A stretch of DNA of 64,000 bases. It comes from Isoetes taiwanensis (lineage: Eukaryota; Streptophyta; Lycopodiopsida; Isoetales; Isoetaceae). Location: NCBI GenBank assembly GCA_021234155.1, contig JAJEKV010000030.1:16794003-16858002 (forward strand), in the 5' to 3' direction. The notes beneath the pieces are model-generated. The model was not told where the DNA came from. It ran no database searches and worked only from the letters and a program-made list of their open reading frames with translations. How positions within the stretch are numbered: the first letter of the stretch is position 1; each line of letters starts with the position of its first letter. Both the position numbers and the translations under genes were made by a program. Shown here in pieces: positions 59,216 through 64,000 of the stretch.

Positions 59216-60894
59216 AAAAAGACTATAAATTTTGCATGTGAATATGAAGATTCTATCTTCAAATTTTGAGAATACTACGATTTTGATTCTGATTTACTTC
59301 AATTTTTGTTAAATATTTTATCCTCTGAAATTAGAGTTTCTCTAAAAAATATACTTCAAGAACATTCTATTTGCTAAGAAAAGTGACACTTTAAAAAAGT
59401 CAGTTCTTTAATTTGCACAAAAAAATTAGTCATTTGGGGAGGGTTCAAAATAGAATTTCATGCATCCTTTTTTTTTTTAACCTCGTTTTACCCCCTTTTT
59501 GTAAAAAAGGAATCTTTGAGGAATATTCCTTTTGCTCTCGTTTAGATGATTTGCTCCCGTTTAATCGCAATCTTGTTTCTTACGGAAAAAGCTACATGAT
59601 GTGTACATGTACATAATACATAGAAGCTCTTTGAAGTGTAAGTACAATTGCTACTTCTTATTTGTTATTTATGCTATCCAGCACACTCTCACCTCAGACT
59701 TTAGGATGTTCTAACTGAACTCTTCAATTTGGAAATTGCATTGCTGTAATTCTTACACAAAGCCAATAGAGTCGATAAAACCAGCACCGCTTTGCTCTTT
59801 GAGAAGCTTTCGTTGATAGTGTTTATTGGCTCTTTATATTCCTTTGCTTGAGTTTTGTATGCAATTATCCGCAAGTCTGTATGCTTATTTGATGGAATTG
59901 TCTACAAGTCTACTATCTATTTAAGTCTATTCATTGCCTCTACATTATCTTGGTGCTAAAATCATGCCTCCTCCAGTTTACGGCGTGCGAGAAAGGAATT
60001 ATCCTTATTGGAGTAGGAAATTGTTGAAGAATCTTATAACTTAAGGAATGTGGTTCTTTGGAGTTCAATCTAGTCTTGCTCAAGATTTTGACCCATAGTC
60101 GCTGTCTTTTTCAAACTTCCTTGATTGGATAAATAGCTTTTGATCCGTTATTACCAAAATTGCCTTCCTTTTCTTACATTGGAGATGGATCAAAAGTATA
60201 TATGGATGTTGAAGATGGATTCCACAGGTATATCTGGATGCTTTGTCTCCCCTAGAAAACTAGACTTTGACTTATCTATACTTTTAAGTTTTGAATTAGA
60301 ACTTTCTGATTTCTTCTTTCCTTACGTGTTATGTATCGGGGGGAAGTGCAAAGGGAATTTGTGAGAATTTATCAATTAAAAACCTTGTGATGGCTTCATG
60401 TTAAAATTCATAGCCTTTTGTTAAAATTCAAAGCTTTAGTGGTTGTGATTTGAATCCAAAATAAACCAGGATCTTAATCTCCTATTCCTTCTCCCCTTTG
60501 ACAAAGCTATTATCCTCTCCTGGTTGATCTTCTGGATTGCCTTCAGAGTGATCCACAAGCTCTGATAGTGCTTCATGAAATAGCTATTGGAAAGTCCGCA
60601 ACCAATGGTGTTGCGAATGTGCTTTAAAGCCATCAATGTGCTTTAAAGCCACCACGTATCCCCTAAAGATTTAATTGATGCAACTTACTAGTTAACCCCT
60701 AGGCTAGGCTAACTTTCAACTAACCTTGGATTGAATTTCACCATGGTTTGGTTCCAAAGCTATGGTTAGCCCCTTTATTATCTTTTCCAAACTATGGCCT
60801 CCCAATACAGAAGCAAGTAGATTGGAAGGATGAACAATACACTAATCTTATGGAGTGCTAGATCTTTGATATACTAAGGTTAATCACCTAGCAA

Positions 60895-61421
60895 TGTATA
60901 ATATAGTAACAAATTTATGTAGTAGTTGGTGAAAGAAAAACATTTGTTTGGTTCAAATAAGAACCAGTCAAGAAGAAAATGTGCATGTTCAGTCGTGCAT
61001 TATAGATTTCCATTTAAAATAAATGGCCACATGATGTGATGTCAAGTTTGTTTTCCAGCCTTGACATATTTATTTCATGAAAAAAGTTAGGACAGGGGGC
61101 GCATAATTTAGGACAGAGGGCATGCCCCACAAGTTTTGAACAACCAAATCTTGCTCCCTATGGCGTTTTCTTATATGATACTATTTTCTTATCTTATTAT
61201 ATAAAAACAATATAGATACCATATGGACACTTGCAATTGTATCTTTTATTCTCAGAACGACTTGAGCTATAATGGTGACATTGCCCATCTCTCGATGGAG
61301 CATCTTTGAGAAGTCTAATACACAATGGCAAGCTTCATTTTAAAGTCATAGCATGCAGATAGCTTATAGTGTCTTAACCTCGTTTCAGAGGTAATACAAC
61401 AATTAAGAACAATATTATAAA
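60895..61421. other. Unique flank right of the tandem array
   Basis: AT-rich, no gene. GACAG(G/A)GGGC(G/A) words repeat near 61093-61120. Confidence 0.45.
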
Positions 61422-61432
61422 CTAGTAATGGT

Positions 61433-61449
61433 GCCCAGCGTTGCTGGGC
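61433..61449 (-). terminator. Helitron 3' terminal hairpin
   Basis: GCCCAGC and GCTGGGC pair around a 3-base loop, 7 bases from the CTAG end. In Helitrons this hairpin acts as the stop signal of rolling-circle transposition. A weaker echo (AGCCCA...TGGGCT) lies at 61525-61543. Confidence 0.85.
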
Positions 61450-61559
61450 ATAAGCTGGGAACCTGTGTGGATGGAAACATGTTCAGCTCAACACCTTTTC
61501 ATAAATCTTAGACAATAGAAACTAAGCCCAATATTGCTGGGCTATAAGAGGTTTTTGTG

Positions 61560-63510
61560 CACTCAAGTATCGTTTTCCTTTCTCTTTGCTTTTTGCTCTA
61601 TCCTTGATTTCCCTTTTTCTTTTCTTTTTTTTTTTCCATTTTCCTACAGACTTTCCTTTTTCCTTTTCCCTACACATTTATTTTTTCCTTTTCCTCTTTT
61701 CTTTTTATCTCGCTTTTTCCTTCCCTGCCCTTTCCACTTCCTGTTCTCCTTTTTTCCCTTTCCCCTTTTTTTGATGGATTTTTTTTCCTTCCCTTTCATC
61801 CTTTTCCGGCCCTTCCCCTTTTTCCTGTGCTCTTTATTCCTTTCCTTTTCCCCTCCTCTTCCTTTTCTATTTTCCTTTCCCTTTTTCCTTCCCTTTTTCC
61901 CACATTTTTTCCGTGCCTCTTTTCTTCTTTTTGTCCTATTCTTCTTTTCCCTTCATTTTTTTCTTTTTTCTCACCCTTTCTCTCTTTCTCTTGTTATGCC
62001 CTTTTCCCCCTCTCTTTTTTCATTTCCCTCTTCCCTATTCTCCTCGTGCCCTTTTTCCTTTCTTTTTTCCCACCATTTTTATGTGCCCCTTTTCTTCTTT
62101 TTCGCACCCTCTTCCCTTTTTCCTCGTGCCCCTTCTCCCTTTCTTTTTTTTTTCTTTTCCCTTGTCCCACGCTCTTTTCCCTTCACTTTTTCTTTTTTCT
62201 CACTCTTTCTCTCTTTCCCTTTTCATGCTCTTTTCCCCCTCTTTTTCCATTTCCCTCTTCCCTATTCCTCGTGCCCTTTTTTCCTTTCTTTTTTCTCTTT
62301 CCACCTCCCTTTTTTCTTTTTCTTTTCCTTCCCTTTTCATCCTTTCCTTTGCCCTTTTTCACTTTCTTCCTCCCGTTTCATTTTCTTTTTCCCTTCCCCT
62401 TTTCCTTTCCCCCGACCCTTTTTCGCCTTTTGCCATCCTTTTTCTCTTTTTCTTTTGCGCCTGTTCCCCCTCCTTTTTTCTTTTTTCTTTTTGCTTTTTC
62501 CCTTCCTGTTCCCTCCTTTCTTACCCTTCCCCCTTTTCCCTTTTCTTTGTGCCGTTTTGTCCTTCCCATTTTCCATTTCCCTCCCCTCTTTTCCTCTTGC
62601 CCATTTTCCCTTCCCATTTCCCCTTTCTGCATTCCCTTTTTTTTCTCTTCCCCTTTCTCCCTTCTCTCCACCATTTTTCCTCTTCCCTTTTTTCCCTTCC
62701 CTTTTCCTGCTTTCCACACCCTTTCCTCTTCCCTTTTTCCCATTGCCTTTTTTGCCTTCCCTTTCCTCCCTCCCTTTCTTTTCCCTTTCTCTTTCTCTTT
62801 TCCCATGCCACTTATCCCTTTCCTCACCACTTCCTTCTTTCCCTCTTCCCCTTTTCCTCGTGTCTCTTTGCCTTTTCCTTTTCACCTTTCCACCCCCTTT
62901 TTTCTTTCTTCCTTTCCCTAACCTCCCCCCTTCCCCGTGCCCTTTTTTTTCCTCCCCTTTTTTCTTTTCCTTTCCTCTTTCCCTTTTCCATTGCGTCGTT
63001 CCCTTTTCCCCACCTTTGCACCCCTTTTCCTCCTTTGTCCATCCTCTTCTTCTTTTCCCTTTGTCCGTTCCCCCTCCCTTTTCTTCCTTTTTTTTTAACT
63101 TTTTCCATGCTTTTTTTCCCTTCCCTTTTCCCCTTTCTCCAACCTTTTCCCTTTGGGCTTTTTCTCGTGCCCTTTTCCCATCTCCCTCTCCCCTTTTCCT
63201 CATGCCCATTTTCCCCTCCCTTTTCCCCTTTCCGCATTACTTTTTCTTTTTTCCTTCCCCTTTCGCTTTTCCAATGCCCCTTTTCCCTTTACTTTTCCTC
63301 CTTTCCCCACTCTTTTCCCATTGCCCTTTCTTCCTTCCCTTTCCTCTCTCCCCTCTTTGTTTTCCCTTTCTTTTTTCCCTTTCCCATGTCACTTTTCCCT
63401 TTCCTCACCATTTTCTTCTTCCCCTTTTTCCCATGCCCTTTTCCCCTCTTCCCCTTTCCCTCGTGCCTTTTCCCCTTCACTTCTGCCTTTTCGTCCTCCC
63501 TTTTCCTTAA
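61560..63510. repeat. Polypyrimidine tract of about 1.95 kb
   Basis: The plus strand is almost only C and T, in blocks such as CCCTTTTCC, with short breaks like TCGTGCCC, CATGCCC or TTTCATTTCCC every 30-80 bases. It is a degenerate minisatellite. Long open frames on both strands (Phe/Ser/Pro/Leu one way, Lys/Glu/Gly/Arg the other) follow from the composition and are not genes. Confidence 0.9.
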
Positions 63511-63622
63511 TCTTCGATATTGCAATAAAATCATCACCGTTCGGTTAAGCCAATCAAATCCACACCATTAGATTTAGGGCTTGATGGAAAACGGACACAC
63601 GCTAAAACATTATAATATAGGA

Positions 63623-64000
63623 TATGAGGTGTTTACATGCCAAGTTCTTCAATAATAATAGGAGGTATCCATGTGGACACTCAATAAAAGAAGCTAAAAG
63701 ATATGCAATCCACATGTCAACCAAATAGAAATTACCAATTCAAATCAATGTTACCAAGCATGAGTACTAGAGACAACAACGCGGCTTCAAATCCTGTATG
63801 TTCAATTACTTCAAGAATGCCGTTTGTTTTGTGCATTTTGAACTGTCACAAATCTATTACTAAATAAAGTTTGAAACTTATGGTAAATCCAATTTCATAG
63901 GGTTGGAACAAAAGAAATGTTCGCGGCGGCCTTGGCCACCGCGATAAATTTCTTGTAGTAATAAACTATACCAGCAAACCATAATGAGAAAGTAAGTATA
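63623..64000. other. Right flank of the window
   Basis: AT-rich, no gene or repeat recognised. Confidence 0.4.

Larger units (their letters stand above)
42909..60894. repeat. Tandem triplication, unit about 6.0 kb
   Basis: Three direct units start at CAA 42909, 48891 and 54891 and end at CAA 60892-60894, so they are 5,982, 6,000 and 6,001 bp long. Each carries the 5' half of the minus-strand gene, the whole plus-strand gene and about 1.6 kb of 3' sequence. Both internal junctions read CACCTAG-CAA-ACTTCTTG. The outer flanks read AAAATA-CAA-ACTTCTTG (left) and CACCTAG-CAA-TGTATAA (right), so the join has a CAA microhomology. The units look about 97-99% identical by eye. Confidence 0.93.
61422..63622 (-). 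mobile_element. Non-autonomous Helitron, minus orientation
   Basis: On the minus strand it begins 5'-A|TCCTATATTATAATG at 63622 and ends ...ACTAG|T at 61422. This matches the TC start, CTRR end and insertion between A and T of Helitrons. A perfect 7-bp hairpin lies 11 bases before the 3' terminus (61433-61449). There is no Rep/helicase coding. The element is about 2.2 kb, most of it a polypurine/polypyrimidine tract. No target duplication is expected for Helitrons, and none is seen. Confidence 0.85.

Noticed and set aside
61534-63510. A 658-codon open frame, and long Lys/Glu/Gly/Arg-rich frames on the other strand
   Set aside because: They arise because a tract of only C and T (or G and A on the other strand) contains almost no stop codons. 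No domain, start context or codon pattern supports a protein.
63770-63810. A possible tRNA fragment (GGCTTCAAATCC)
   Set aside because: No cloverleaf could be completed on either side.

Overview
The window looks like nuclear DNA of a land plant. It holds two ordinary, intron-rich plant genes in about 54 kb of transposon-derived sequence. The genes are a DUF4057 (HN1/Jupiter-like) gene at 12.3-15.9 kb and a probably plastid-targeted DUF819 membrane-protein gene at 23.0-25.6 kb. The element mix (PIF-Harbinger, MULE-type MITEs, LINE, Copia and Gypsy pieces, a Helitron, a Rep-like element, DUF7869-type genes) suggests a non-flowering plant such as a fern, lycophyte or bryophyte. That placement is inference and could be wrong.

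Layout. 1-1.4 kb: 3' part of a LINE. 1.6-5.1 kb: a decayed PIF-Harbinger transposon with transposase and accessory gene. 1.4, 5.1 and 7.4 kb: three members of a MITE-like family built around (TC)n microsatellites. 5.8-7.1 kb: a Gypsy-type gag. 7.6-8.3 kb: a second LINE tail. 9.3-10.3 kb: an isolated LINE ORF1-like unit. 12.3-15.9 kb: the DUF4057 gene, with five extra phase-matched exons downstream of its normal stop. 17.3-18 kb: a Copia RT remnant. 20.9-22.6 kb (minus): a broken Rep/HUH-like (Replitron-like) gene. 23-25.6 kb: the DUF819 gene. 27.5-31 kb: a non-coding LTR retrotransposon. 31.2-35.9 kb: a degraded LINE cut by two MULE-type MITEs. 36-37 kb: Copia gag and a reversed LINE tail. 38.9-39.7 kb: tandem repeats and a long hairpin.

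40.7-60.9 kb holds the most unusual material. A two-gene locus has a plus-strand DUF7869-like gene (RNase-H-fold-like, probably transposase-related) and a divergent minus-strand gene with a ParB-like DGQH domain and, further on, a DNA-methyltransferase-like segment. Two introns of the minus-strand gene carry clusters of a short palindrome of the form CACGCC(A/T)GGCGTG. A roughly 6.0 kb part of this locus is present three times in tandem, joined at a CAA microhomology. Copies 2 and 3 of the minus gene are truncated at the junction. All copies share most of the same breaks. Differences between copies concentrate at CAG/CTG sites, which looks like base-calling error at CHG-methylated cytosines in a repeat that was never well polished.

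61.4-63.6 kb is a minus-strand, non-autonomous Helitron with textbook ends. About 1.95 kb of it is an almost pure polypyrimidine tract.

Only the DUF4057 and DUF819 genes look intact and expressible. Everything else is mobile-element sequence in various states of decay.
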